A stretch of 64,000 nt of DNA from RUG11247 sp045649485 (GTDB taxonomy: Bacteria > Bacillota > Clostridia > Christensenellales > Aristaeellaceae): the NCBI GenBank assembly GCA_045649485.1, contig JAZRPZ010000112.1, forward strand, positions 4,286-68,285, written 5' to 3'. Of the stretch, positions 15,414 through 23,560 are shown one piece after another; position 1 is the first letter of the stretch; each line of letters begins with the position of its first letter. The translations under genes were made by a program, and so were the position numbers. The notes beneath the pieces were generated by a model. The model made no database searches and was not told the origin of the DNA. It saw nothing but the letters and a program-made list of their open reading frames with translations.

Positions 15414-16354
15414 CCGCCGTTCACCGTGAACAGTTTGAATTTATCTCCGATACCGGAAGCGGACGCGCCATCGTAAAGCGCAGCCTGAACATGCACGAAA
15501 TGCCGACCGTAGGCGACTATGTCGCACTGAAGTACGAAGACGTGGGACTCAGCGTGATATACGGCATACTCCCCCGCCGCAGTCTGTTTGCCCGTGCCGA
15601 CAGCTGGCACGGCGGCAGGCAGCTGGTAGCCGCGAACGTAGACATTGTGTTCATAACCACCTCGCTGAATATGGAATTCAACGTCCGCAGACTGGAAAGA
15701 TACCTTGCGCTGGCCCTTGAAAGCGGTGGACAGACAGTATTTTTGCTCACTAAGCTTGATCTTGCCTCGCCTGAGATACTCGCCCGCGCACAGATGGCTA
15801 TATCCGAACTTGCACCGGACTTCCCCATGCTTGCGGTAAGCGCCCATACAGGTGAAGGCATGAAAGCTCTTGAAGCCATGCTTACACCCGGCGTAACCGC
15901 AGTGCTGCTGGGTTCCTCCGGCGTGGGCAAATCCAGTATCGTGAATGCGCTGATGTCCGAAGAACGCATGAAGACCAATATCATCGGCGAAAACGACAAA
16001 GGACACCACACAACTGTGCACAGGCAGATGCTCGAACTTCGCACCGGTGCGCGGCTTATCGATACCCCCGGCATGCGCGAACTTGGTATGTGGGACGCAC
16101 TTGACGGTGTAGCTTCTGTGTTCCCGGAAATGGATGAAGCCGCCTCCCGCTGCAAATTCCGCAACTGCACACATACCCACGAACCGGGCTGCGCCATTCT
16201 GGCAGGTCTTGCCGACGGCAGCCTTGACCCGGGCCGAGTGCGCAATTATCTGGCGATGCATAACGAATCAAGCGTTTCCGCCAAACAAGCTGCTGCAGAA
16301 AAGCGAAAGCGCATTTCCGCAGAAAGAAGCCGCATAAACAAGCGCCGCAAATAA
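15347..16354 (+). CDS. rsgA: Ribosome small-subunit-dependent GTPase RsgA
   Basis: 335 residues. An N-terminal OB fold (about 10-75) is followed by the circularly permuted GTPase: LTKLDL (G4), LLGSSGVGKSSIVNAL (G1), DTPGMRELG (G3), and a C-terminal zinc knuckle C-x4-C-x5-H-x5-C (CKFRNCTHTHEPGC). RsgA (YjeQ) checks late 30S assembly. The ATG at 15347 has only a weak AAGAAGG about 11 nt upstream, and the preceding small ORF has the better site. The gene lies behind a leader ORF and terminator, unusual for a housekeeping rsgA, so this may be an inducible paralogue. Confidence 0.93.
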   Translation: MEHIEYPIINAEEFPGCTPALITAVHREQFEFISDTGSGRAIVKRSLNMHEMPTVGDYVALKYEDVGLSVIYGILPRRSLFARADSWHGGRQLVAANVDIVFITTSLNMEFNVRRLERYLALALESGGQTVFLLTKLDLASPEILARAQMAISELAPDFPMLAVSAHTGEGMKALEAMLTPGVTAVLLGSSGVGKSSIVNALMSEERMKTNIIGENDKGHHTTVHRQMLELRTGARLIDTPGMRELGMWDALDGVASVFPEMDEAASRCKFRNCTHTHEPGCAILAGLADGSLDPGRVRNYLAMHNESSVSAKQAAAEKRKRISAERSRINKRRK

Positions 16355-16359
16355 AATCA

Positions 16360-16394
16360 GCCCTCATGAGGAGCAATCGACTCCCCATGAGGGC
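16360..16394. terminator. Terminator between rsgA and htpG
   Basis: GCCCTCATG (16360-16368) pairs with CATGAGGGC (16386-16394), with inner GGAG/CTCC. Modest T/A tracts lie on both sides and the flanking genes converge. Confidence 0.75.
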
Positions 16395-16402
16395 ATTTGT
16401 AT

Positions 16403-18268
16403 TTACTTTACCAGCATGGTCAGCAGGGCGTTGGAACGCTTCAGGAATTCCATCATGCGCTCGGCAACGAGGGGCTGACGTGCCATTTCGGCCAGGTCTA
16501 CTATCTGTCCGCAGACGGCGGTGCGGGTATCGCCTTCGGCAGCATTCTTCAGCCATGCCACGATAGGATGCCTGTCATTCAGCACAAGGGTGCGCTTCTC
16601 GGGCAGCTGCAGGTCACTGCGGCCCCACTGACGGGACATCTCTGCAAAGCGGCGGTTTGCTTCGTCAACGGTGATCATGGATATCATATCATCGGACTTG
16701 AAGGGCTTCAGCTGCACGTCAAGCTGCTCATCGCCGGTAGCGGCGCGGAACATATCCTCGAGATTCTTGCGCTCATCGTCGCTTACCTCAGCGTTTTCGG
16801 TAAGATCGTCGGCAGCGGAGTCAACGCGCTTGAAGTGTATCTTCATCTCATGCTCTGCATATTCCATGAAGGAGATGAAGTTATTATCCAGGAGGGTATC
16901 CAGCACAACTACATCCTTGCCCTGATCAACGTACATGGCGATCATCTGTGCCTGACGCTTCTCATCGGAGGTATAGTATACAACGGGATCCTTGCCCTCG
17001 TCGCAGTTTGCGTTCTTATACTCTTCGATGGTCATATATTCGCCCTTGGAGGTCTTGAATATAATGGCCTTCTTCACGCGCTCGTAGAACTTCTCGTCCT
17101 TCAGGCAGCCGTACTTTACGAAGGGATGGATATCATCCCAGTACTTCTGATAATCTTCACGGCGGGTATTGAATTCGGTGATGAGCCTGTCTGCAACCTT
17201 ACGGGTAATGTAGGCAGCCATCTTCTTCACGTAGCCGTCGTTCTGCAGGAAGGAACGGGATACATTCAGAGGCAGGTCGGGGCAATCGATAGCGCCCTTC
17301 AGCAGCATCAGGAATTCGGGAATTACTTCCTTGATGTTGTCTGCAACGAACACCTGATTATTATAGAGCTTGATCACGCCCTCAGCCGCAGAGAATTCGT
17401 TCTTCAGCTTGGGGAAGTACAGTATGCCCTTCAGATTGAAGGGATATTCGGCGTTCAGATGTATCCAGAACAGGGGCTCATCGTAATCGCGGAATGCCTT
17501 GTGGTAGAATGCACGATACTCTTCATCAGTGACCTCGCTGGGCTTCTTCAGCCAGAGAGGATCGGTATCATTTATCTGAGCGGGCGCATTCTCTTCGGCT
17601 GTGTTCTCATCTTCGCCTTCCGCCTTTTCGGCTGCGGGCACATTTACTTCGGAAACGAATACGGGCACGGGCATGAATCCGCAGTGCTTCTCCAGCACGC
17701 CGCGCAGAGTCCAGATATCAAGGAATTCCTTATTCTCATCGGTGAGATACAGCTTCATGGAAGAACCGCGCCGGGTACGGTCAGAAACTTCCATCTCATA
17801 TTCCATGCCGTCTTCGCTTATCCAGCGGGCGGCTTCAGCGCCGTTTTTGTAGCTGAGCGTATCAATTACGACCTTGCTTGCCACCATAAAGGCAGAATAG
17901 AAACCAAGACCGAAATGACCGATGATGCCGCTGCCGTCATTATCGTCATTCTTATACTTGCTGAGGAAATCCTCCGCGCCGGAGAAAGCCACCTGCGCGA
18001 TGTACTTCTTTACTTCCTCTGCAGTCATGCCGATGCCGTTATCGGTAAAGGTAAGGGTTCCCTCTTCCTTATCGATGATAACATCCACGCGGTAATCCTG
18101 GTCATTTTCAGCTTCGCCTACAGAAACAAGCCTCTTCAGCTTGGAAATAGCATCGCAGCCGTTGGAAACCAGCTCACGCACAAAGATATCCTTATCGGAA
18201 TAGAGCCATTTCTTTATAACAGGCATTATATTCTGAGCATTTATGGAAATATTTCCTTTTTCAGCCAT
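16403..18268 (-). CDS. htpG: Chaperone HtpG (Hsp90)
   Basis: About 621 residues. The N-terminal GHKL ATPase shows LVSNGCDAISKLK, FTDNGIGMT and GHFGLGFYSAFMVA; the middle domain has a conserved NVSRSFLQND segment. AAAGGAGGAG lies 8 nt before the ATG at 18268; a longer in-frame start has no site. A promoter TTGACA-17-TACAAT and a perfect CIRCE box lie upstream, so it is expected to be repressed by HrcA and induced by heat. No hrcA is in the window. Confidence 0.96.
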   Translation of the reverse strand: MAEKGNISINAQNIMPVIKKWLYSDKDIFVRELVSNGCDAISKLKRLVSVGEAENDQDYRVDVIIDKEEGTLTFTDNGIGMTAEEVKKYIAQVAFSGAEDFLSKYKNDDNDGSGIIGHFGLGFYSAFMVASKVVIDTLSYKNGAEAARWISEDGMEYEMEVSDRTRRGSSMKLYLTDENKEFLDIWTLRGVLEKHCGFMPVPVFVSEVNVPAAEKAEGEDENTAEENAPAQINDTDPLWLKKPSEVTDEEYRAFYHKAFRDYDEPLFWIHLNAEYPFNLKGILYFPKLKNEFSAAEGVIKLYNNQVFVADNIKEVIPEFLMLLKGAIDCPDLPLNVSRSFLQNDGYVKKMAAYITRKVADRLITEFNTRREDYQKYWDDIHPFVKYGCLKDEKFYERVKKAIIFKTSKGEYMTIEEYKNANCDEGKDPVVYYTSDEKRQAQMIAMYVDQGKDVVVLDTLLDNNFISFMEYAEHEMKIHFKRVDSAADDLTENAEVSDDERKNLEDMFRAATGDEQLDVQLKPFKSDDMISMITVDEANRRFAEMSRQWGRSDLQLPEKRTLVLNDRHPIVAWLKNAAEGDTRTAVCGQIVDLAEMARQPLVAERMMEFLKRSNALLTMLVK

Positions 18269-18300
18269 TTGAGATTCTCCTCCTTTGATCAATACTGATT

Positions 18301-18329
18301 ATTGTAGCCACTTTCCCGGTAAATGTCAA
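18301..18329 (-). promoter_or_regulatory. htpG promoter
   Basis: On the minus strand TTGACA (18329-18324), exactly 17 nt, TACAAT (18306-18301). It is close to consensus. Confidence 0.85.
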
Positions 18330-18336
18330 GAATATT

Positions 18337-18363
18337 TTAGCACTCTCACAAACCGAGTGCTAA
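18337..18363. promoter_or_regulatory. CIRCE operator (HrcA box)
   Basis: TTAGCACTC (18337-18345), 9 nt, GAGTGCTAA (18355-18363), an exact consensus match that extends to a 14-bp inverted repeat with flanking ATATT/AATAT. It lies just upstream of the htpG -35. Confidence 0.95.
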
Positions 18364-18406
18364 AATATATTCAACTCAGAATATTTAGAATTCTACCTGT
18401 GGTTGA

Positions 18407-18435
18407 TTGCAATTCATAAGAGAATATTGTATAAT
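18407..18435 (+). promoter_or_regulatory. Promoter for the HTH gene pair
   Basis: TTGCAA (18407-18412), 17 nt, TATAAT (18430-18435), followed by CGGAGG before the ATG at 18468. Confidence 0.7.
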
Positions 18436-18467
18436 AATGTCAACGGCAAGAACGGAGGTAATGATAA

Positions 18468-18704
18468 ATGGCTGACACCGCTGTAATAGGCAAGGCGATC
18501 GCCCAGTTGAGGCGCGCAATGAAACTTACACAGCAGACTTTGGCGGCAAAGCTGTATGTTTCCCATCAGGCCGTTTCAAAATGGGAACACGGCGTCGCAC
18601 TGCCCGATATAATGACGCTGTATTCCATGTGCAGACTGTTCGGCGTCACAATGGAACAGCTGATAACCAACGACATTTCCGACAGGCTTCAGGCCATTGC
18701 CTGA
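18468..18704 (+). CDS. Small XRE-family HTH protein
   Basis: 78 residues, essentially one lambda-repressor-type HTH: IAQLRRAMKLTQQTLAAKL then SHQAVSKWEHGVALPDI, the usual clostridial HTH_3 signature. ACGGAGG precedes the ATG. The next gene, 26 nt downstream, begins with a closely related HTH (QTLAACLNVSHQAVSKWEKG), so the pair looks like a duplication followed by growth of one copy. It probably binds DNA, possibly the shared promoter. Confidence 0.85.
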   Translation: MADTAVIGKAIAQLRRAMKLTQQTLAAKLYVSHQAVSKWEHGVALPDIMTLYSMCRLFGVTMEQLITNDISDRLQAIA

Positions 18705-18730
18705 CCGCCCGACATAAGGAGGAAAATAAA

Positions 18731-20509
18731 ATGATCGAAAATAAAGTAGTAGGTGCCGCAATCGCAAAGCTGCGTCAGGCAGAAGGCATGACGCAGCAGA
18801 CCCTGGCCGCATGCCTGAACGTTTCCCATCAGGCTGTTTCCAAATGGGAAAAGGGGGCTGCGCTGCCCGATGTTCTCACTTTGGTGGAGCTTTCCCGAAT
18901 GTTCGGCGTTACTCTCGAGCAGCTGCTTTCCGGAGACGTTGACTTCCGCCTGGAAGGACGCGCACCCGCAGCAGCAAAGCCTATCGAACTGAAGCTGGAC
19001 TACACCGATATCCACGCAAAGGCAGAAAAGGCCATCGAAGATGCGGAATTCGCCGCCGCAGAGGCTTACGAAGCTGCATATGAAGCCGCTGCCAAAGAAA
19101 CCGCATCTGCCTACGAAACCGCATACGAAGCTGCCGAACATACCGAAGAACCCAAAGTCAATACCGAAGAAAAGATCGACCTCGATAAGGTGATCGAAAT
19201 GGCGCCTTTCATGAGCCGCGAAGCGCTTGAGGAGATCGTAATGCGCTACAACGGCAAGTGCAGCCCCAAACAGCTTTCCAAACTGGCTCCCTTCCTCAGC
19301 AAAGATTGCCTTGAGAAACTGGTGATCAACTGCGAAAGCGATATCAGCTGGGATACTCTGCGCCGTCTGGCTCCCTTCCTTCGCAAGGAATTTGTTGATG
19401 CCTTTACCACCGCAGCCGCAAAGGGTGAAAAATACACCGGCGAACTGGGCAAGCATCTTAAGCACGGCATAAAGAGGGTCTACAATATCGGCGATCAGAT
19501 CTATCACGACGCCATCAAGCCTGCCATCAAGAAAGTCATAGAGCCTGAGAAGCATGGCCGTCACAGCCGCAAGGCCGAGTCCGCCCCCTCACCCGCACCC
19601 GTGAACCGCGTATCCGCTGCCCGCAGCCGCATTTTCGAGCGCGCACTTGCCGAAGAAAAGTTCGATTGGATCGGCGAGCACATCGATCAGCTGGATGACG
19701 ATGCACTCAGGCAGAGGATCGCATCCCGCGCACTCGAACTCGGCATGAACGACTGGATCGCAGAATATCTGCCCGGATGCTGCGATCAGGAAGCCATCGA
19801 CAATGCAATACTTTCCGGCAACTGGGATTTCGTAGCCGCCAATATCGAGTCCGCCGACGAGGACGCACTGGCCCTCATCGCCGACACTGCCGCAGCAGAA
19901 GGCAAGTGGGACTGGATCGCCGAAAACATCGACCACATAGCCGGATGTGCTGACGCCAGAGAAGCCGTAATCGGCCATGCACTGAAGAGCGCTGATCGGA
20001 ACTGGGTGCTCGAGAATCTGGAGCCTATGGCCTGGCTGGGCACGAATTTGGGCTCTCTTGAACTCACCGAGGCTGACCGCGCTTTTATCGCTACAAAGAT
20101 CGTCAAATCCGGTAGCTCGGACAGCTGGGGCTGGCTTAATGTTCATTTTGACGAGCTGGACGGCGAATGGGCAGACCTCTCCTGTGCCGAAAATGCCTAC
20201 AATGCCAAACATATGCAACTGGCCATGTCCATCATCGAAAATCATCTGGACGGCACCGACCTTACAAGTCTCATGCTCATCGCCATCGAAGCAGGCGATA
20301 TTGCCTTTGCCGAAGAGATAATGGAATATAACAGCGGCGACCTGAGTCAGGTATGCCTCACTCTCGCCAATTCAGGCAATCTGGAAAAGGCCATCGACAT
20401 CGCCGAGGAATATGGCGCAGACAGTGATACCGTTTCAGCACTGCTCGATATCGCTGCCAATCAGGATAACTGGGATCTTATTGACCGCATAAATGACCTG
20501 ATCGACTGA
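18731..20509 (+). CDS. HTH protein with long repeat-built C-terminus, unknown family
   Basis: About 592 residues. The XRE-type HTH is at about 5-60. An Ala/Glu-rich, probably coiled or flexible linker is at about 85-145 (repeated YEAAYEAA). Three repeats built on APF(M/L) plus an S/R-rich turn lie at about 150-230 (EMAPFMSREALEEIV, KLAPFLSKDCLEKLV, RLAPFLRKEFVDAF). The C-terminal array, about 310-592, has motifs such as FDWIGEHID, WDFVAANIE, WDWIAENID and WDLIDRIND, spaced roughly 30-40 residues, which suggests an alpha-solenoid. No enzyme motif is seen. AAGGAGG precedes ATG 18731. It may be a regulator or scaffold; the function is unknown. Confidence 0.8.
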   Translation: MIENKVVGAAIAKLRQAEGMTQQTLAACLNVSHQAVSKWEKGAALPDVLTLVELSRMFGVTLEQLLSGDVDFRLEGRAPAAAKPIELKLDYTDIHAKAEKAIEDAEFAAAEAYEAAYEAAAKETASAYETAYEAAEHTEEPKVNTEEKIDLDKVIEMAPFMSREALEEIVMRYNGKCSPKQLSKLAPFLSKDCLEKLVINCESDISWDTLRRLAPFLRKEFVDAFTTAAAKGEKYTGELGKHLKHGIKRVYNIGDQIYHDAIKPAIKKVIEPEKHGRHSRKAESAPSPAPVNRVSAARSRIFERALAEEKFDWIGEHIDQLDDDALRQRIASRALELGMNDWIAEYLPGCCDQEAIDNAILSGNWDFVAANIESADEDALALIADTAAAEGKWDWIAENIDHIAGCADAREAVIGHALKSADRNWVLENLEPMAWLGTNLGSLELTEADRAFIATKIVKSGSSDSWGWLNVHFDELDGEWADLSCAENAYNAKHMQLAMSIIENHLDGTDLTSLMLIAIEAGDIAFAEEIMEYNSGDLSQVCLTLANSGNLEKAIDIAEEYGADSDTVSALLDIAANQDNWDLIDRINDLID

Positions 20510-20520
20510 TATATTCACCC

Positions 20521-20550
20521 GCCCTCTCACAATAAGTGAGGGGGCTTTTT
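20521..20550 (+). terminator. Intrinsic terminator
   Basis: GCCCTCTCAC (20521-20530) pairs with GTGAGGGGGC (20536-20545) with one wobble, followed by TTTTTCGTTTTT. Confidence 0.88.
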
Positions 20551-20560
20551 CGTTTTTCAC

Positions 20561-20589
20561 TTGCCCCGAGACGTACACCGTGGTAAAAT
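20561..20589 (+). promoter_or_regulatory. Promoter for the secreted-protein pair
   Basis: TTGCCC (20561-20566), 17 nt, TAAAAT (20584-20589). Confidence 0.55.
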
Positions 20590-20623
20590 ATATATTAACC
20601 AATAAAATCTCAGGAGGGTTCAT

Positions 20624-21178
20624 ATGAAAAAGACACTACTGATCATACTCATGCTCGCATTATCCATCACCGCCGCATGTGCCGAAGCAACCTTTACTTT
20701 CCGCAACGGCATTGTCTGGGGAATGTCCGCTGCCGACGTAACCGCTGCCGAGGGCCGCGAGTGCGACATCGAATATCCCTTTGACGAAGAAAAGTCCCTG
20801 CTGTTCTTCGAGAATACCACCGTCAGCAAATACACCTCCGACATGCAGTTCCTGTTCTGGGGTGACCAGCTCAGGCTCGTTGTCTACGATTTCTATGGCT
20901 ATTCCGCCACTGACGCAGACGGCTTTACCTACCTCCTCGGCGCTATGGATTCCTCCTACGGCGCTTCCACAGCAGCCGACCCTGCCGAGATAGCCAGCGT
21001 ACTGAATAATGTTGTTCCGGAGCTTTACCTCGCCGAGGAACTGACCGACTGCCACGTCTGGCAGCTGACAGACGCCACCATATACATGTTCCGCTACCCC
21101 GGCGATTCCTTTGCCATCGTGTACACTGACAGCGCCTTCTTCGAGCCCGTCGTCGGCTTCGATGTAAGCGGCCTGTAA
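20624..21178 (+). CDS. Small secreted protein, unknown
   Basis: 184 residues with a clear signal peptide (MKKTLLIILMLALSITAACA, likely cleavage near residue 20). The mature part starts TFRNGIVWGMSAADVTAAEG, a WGMS-type start seen in several Firmicutes exported proteins, and is acidic and aromatic-rich with one Cys. CAGGAGGG lies about 7 nt before the ATG. It is followed 20 nt later by the LRR protein and is probably co-transcribed with it. Function unknown. Confidence 0.75.
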   Translation: MKKTLLIILMLALSITAACAEATFTFRNGIVWGMSAADVTAAEGRECDIEYPFDEEKSLLFFENTTVSKYTSDMQFLFWGDQLRLVVYDFYGYSATDADGFTYLLGAMDSSYGASTAADPAEIASVLNNVVPELYLAEELTDCHVWQLTDATIYMFRYPGDSFAIVYTDSAFFEPVVGFDVSGL

Positions 21179-21198
21179 GCCATTCAGGAGGTATAAAA

Positions 21199-23247
21199 AT
21201 GAGCAACAAATTCAGAATCACACTCATCATCGCCGCGATCTTGCTGATGCTGCTCACCGGCGCAGCTTTCGCGGAGCAGTCCGGCGACTGGACCTATGAA
21301 CTCACTCCCTCCGGACTCACCATCACCGCATATACCGGCTCTGCTGCAGAAGTAATCATCCCCGATGAGCTGGACGGCTATCTGGTAACCAACATCGGCC
21401 GCCATGCCTTCAAAGAAAACTACAATCTGCAGTCCGTTACGATCCCTGTAGGCGTATCCTCCATACAGGCTGAAGCCTTCTACGGCTGCTCTGCACTGGC
21501 CACCATAAACTTCAACGCACGCGACTGCATCGTCCCCGAGATCTGGAGCCACGATAACAACAGGGGCGTCGGCGTATTCGCAGGCGCAGGCTCCGCTTCT
21601 CCCACCGGCCTTACCGTTGTATTCGGACCCGAAGTCACCAAAGTACCCGATTGGCTGTTTGCAACCGCCAGCATGCCCAGCGGCAACGGTCACACCGGCT
21701 ATCCCTTCTGCTATGTTACCAATGTTCAGCTTTCCGATTCCGTAAAGTCCATCGGCAATTACGCATTCCGCAACTGTCAGCATCTGCGTGAAGTTACCTT
21801 CGCGGGTAATGTATCTACTATCGGCGATTATGCGTTCGAAAGCTGCACCGCTCTTACCGGAATCACCCTCACCGATTCCGTAGCTTTCATAAACAACGCC
21901 GCATTCATCAATTGTACCGCTCTGGAGACCGTCGTCTTCGGCAATGGTCTTGATTCCATCGGCGCACAGGCTTTCTCCGGCTGCACCTCTCTTACCGCCG
22001 CAGATATTCCCTTCCCCGCCAGCACCGTCGGCGTAGAAGCTTTTGCCAACTGTACTGCGCTGCAGACCGTAACTCTGCCCACCAGCCTTACCAAGCTGGG
22101 CGCCGAGGCCTTCTACGGCTGCGTAAAACTGAATACTGTAAACGTCAATTCCCTGAACCTCACCGTTCCCGAGATCTGGAGCCACGATGACAACAAAGGC
22201 GTTGGCGTATTTGCCGGCGCAGGTTCCTCCTCTCCCACCGGTCTCACCGTCGTCTTCGGCGAAGGCGTGACCCGCGTTCCTTCCTGGATGTTTGCTTCTG
22301 CCAGCATGCCCAGCGGCAACGGTCACACCGGCTACCCCTTCTGCTATGTCACCAACATTGTACTGTCTGATTCTGTAGAAGTCATTGGTGAATATGCATT
22401 CCGCAACTGCCAGAAGCTTGGCGGCGTTACCATGGGCGCAGGCGTTACCACTATCGAGACCGGCGCATTCCAGAGCTGTATTGCTCTTGATTCCCTTACT
22501 GCCGGCAACGCTCTGGCATACATCCAGGATTACGCATTCCTGGACTGCACTGCCCTTGAGAAGATCACCTGGGGCAGCGGCCTTGATTCCATCGGCTACC
22601 GTGCTTTCTGGAATTGCTCCTCCATTACCGAACTCGTGCTGCCCAATCCCATGACCACTCTGGGCACCGGCGCATTCGGCTATTGCTCCGCTCTGCAGAG
22701 CGTCACTCTTCCCGAAAGCCTTACCTGGCTTGGCGGCGAAGCATTCCGCGGCTGCGTAAAGCTTTCCGCAATCACCATCAATTCCGTAAATCTCTCCGCA
22801 AGCGAAGTATGGTCTCATGCTGACGACCGCGGCGGCGGAATATTCTCCGAAGCAGGCGCTTCTTCTCCCGCCGGTCTCAACGTCGTATTCGGTCCCAATG
22901 TTACCAGAATACCCGCATGGCTGTTCGATACTGCCAGCATCCCCGGCCAAAACGGACACAGCGGTTATCCCTATGCATACATAACCTCCGTCGTTATCCC
23001 CGCATCTGTTACCGAGATCGGCTCCGGAGCTTTCCGCAGCTGTCAGAACCTTGGTCAGGTAATCATCGAAGGTGTTGACGTCGTCTTCGGCGATGATGTT
23101 TTCGCCGGATGCACTGCCTCCGGATTCTCCGTACAGTGTCCCGTCGGCGGCGAGACCGCAGCATGGCTCGCTCAGGCAGAGCTTCCCTTCACCACGACCG
23201 GTGTTGCAGCCCCCGCTAAGCCCAAGACCTCTCTCTTCTTCCGTTAA
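21199..23247 (+). CDS. Secreted BspA-like leucine-rich-repeat protein
   Basis: 682 residues. Signal peptide at about 1-25 (...LLTGAAFA). The rest is LRR_5/BspA repeats of the type IG-x-AF-x-(N/G)C-x-x-L-x-x-(V/I)-x-(L/I)P. It is built from three units of about 211 residues starting near residues 112, 323 and 534, each opening with (V/A)PEIWSHD...GVGVFAGAGS and containing GLTVVFG...VP(S/D)W. No LPxTG, SH3 or dockerin is visible, so its retention on the cell is unclear. CAGGAGG lies 6-7 nt before the ATG. BspA-type proteins often bind surfaces or host components; the role here is inference. Confidence 0.88.
   Translation: MSNKFRITLIIAAILLMLLTGAAFAEQSGDWTYELTPSGLTITAYTGSAAEVIIPDELDGYLVTNIGRHAFKENYNLQSVTIPVGVSSIQAEAFYGCSALATINFNARDCIVPEIWSHDNNRGVGVFAGAGSASPTGLTVVFGPEVTKVPDWLFATASMPSGNGHTGYPFCYVTNVQLSDSVKSIGNYAFRNCQHLREVTFAGNVSTIGDYAFESCTALTGITLTDSVAFINNAAFINCTALETVVFGNGLDSIGAQAFSGCTSLTAADIPFPASTVGVEAFANCTALQTVTLPTSLTKLGAEAFYGCVKLNTVNVNSLNLTVPEIWSHDDNKGVGVFAGAGSSSPTGLTVVFGEGVTRVPSWMFASASMPSGNGHTGYPFCYVTNIVLSDSVEVIGEYAFRNCQKLGGVTMGAGVTTIETGAFQSCIALDSLTAGNALAYIQDYAFLDCTALEKITWGSGLDSIGYRAFWNCSSITELVLPNPMTTLGTGAFGYCSALQSVTLPESLTWLGGEAFRGCVKLSAITINSVNLSASEVWSHADDRGGGIFSEAGASSPAGLNVVFGPNVTRIPAWLFDTASIPGQNGHSGYPYAYITSVVIPASVTEIGSGAFRSCQNLGQVIIEGVDVVFGDDVFAGCTASGFSVQCPVGGETAAWLAQAELPFTTTGVAAPAKPKTSLFFR
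21532..23100 (+). repeat. Three long in-frame tandem units inside the LRR gene
   Basis: The unit is about 633 bp (211 codons). Identical stretches recur at 21541 and 22174 (ATCTGGAGCCACGAT) and at the following GCGTATT-GCAGGCGCAGG segments. The third unit (from about 22798) is more diverged. The first two units also share a long near-identical segment around 21664-21715 and 22297-22348. Confidence 0.85.
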
Positions 23248-23290
23248 TGCATCAAGGATTGCAGATAAATTCTTTCATGCAATAACATCA

Positions 23291-23325
23291 ACTCCGTCGC
23301 TTTGCAAAAGGCGGCGGAGTTTTTC
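23291..23325 (+). terminator. Intrinsic terminator after the LRR gene
   Basis: ACTCCGTCGC (23291-23300) pairs with GCGGCGGAGT (23311-23320) with one wobble, then TTTTCC. The remaining spacer to 23560 holds only the palindrome and promoter listed below. Confidence 0.8.
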
Positions 23326-23461
23326 CGTTTGCCCCACTGCATAAATGACCCGATGCACCTGACTTCTCACAGGGCCGCATGATAACTCATACAGCGGCTC
23401 AGCATACACGAAGCATATTCTGCCTGCCTCCGGGTAATTTTAACCGCGACGCATACTTGGC

Positions 23462-23476
23462 TGTGCATTATGCACA
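23462..23476. promoter_or_regulatory. 15-bp palindrome upstream of the yybS-rplI-dnaB promoter
   Basis: TGTGCAT-T-ATGCACA, a perfect inverted repeat ending 12 nt before the -35 hexamer. It is a candidate operator. Confidence 0.45.
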
Positions 23477-23488
23477 CAATTTCCCTTA

Positions 23489-23517
23489 TTGAATCCTTGT
23501 TCTTCATATGATATAAT
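23489..23517 (+). promoter_or_regulatory. Promoter of yybS-rplI-dnaB
   Basis: TTGAAT (23489-23494), 17 nt, TATAAT (23512-23517). Confidence 0.78.
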
Positions 23518-23560
23518 AAATTAGTAATTCTATACCCCTTCCCGGAGAAAGGAGCCCCAA

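Noticed and set aside
16397..18298. Long plus-strand frame over htpG
   Set aside because: Shadow; the minus-strand frame has every Hsp90 motif and a CIRCE-controlled promoter.
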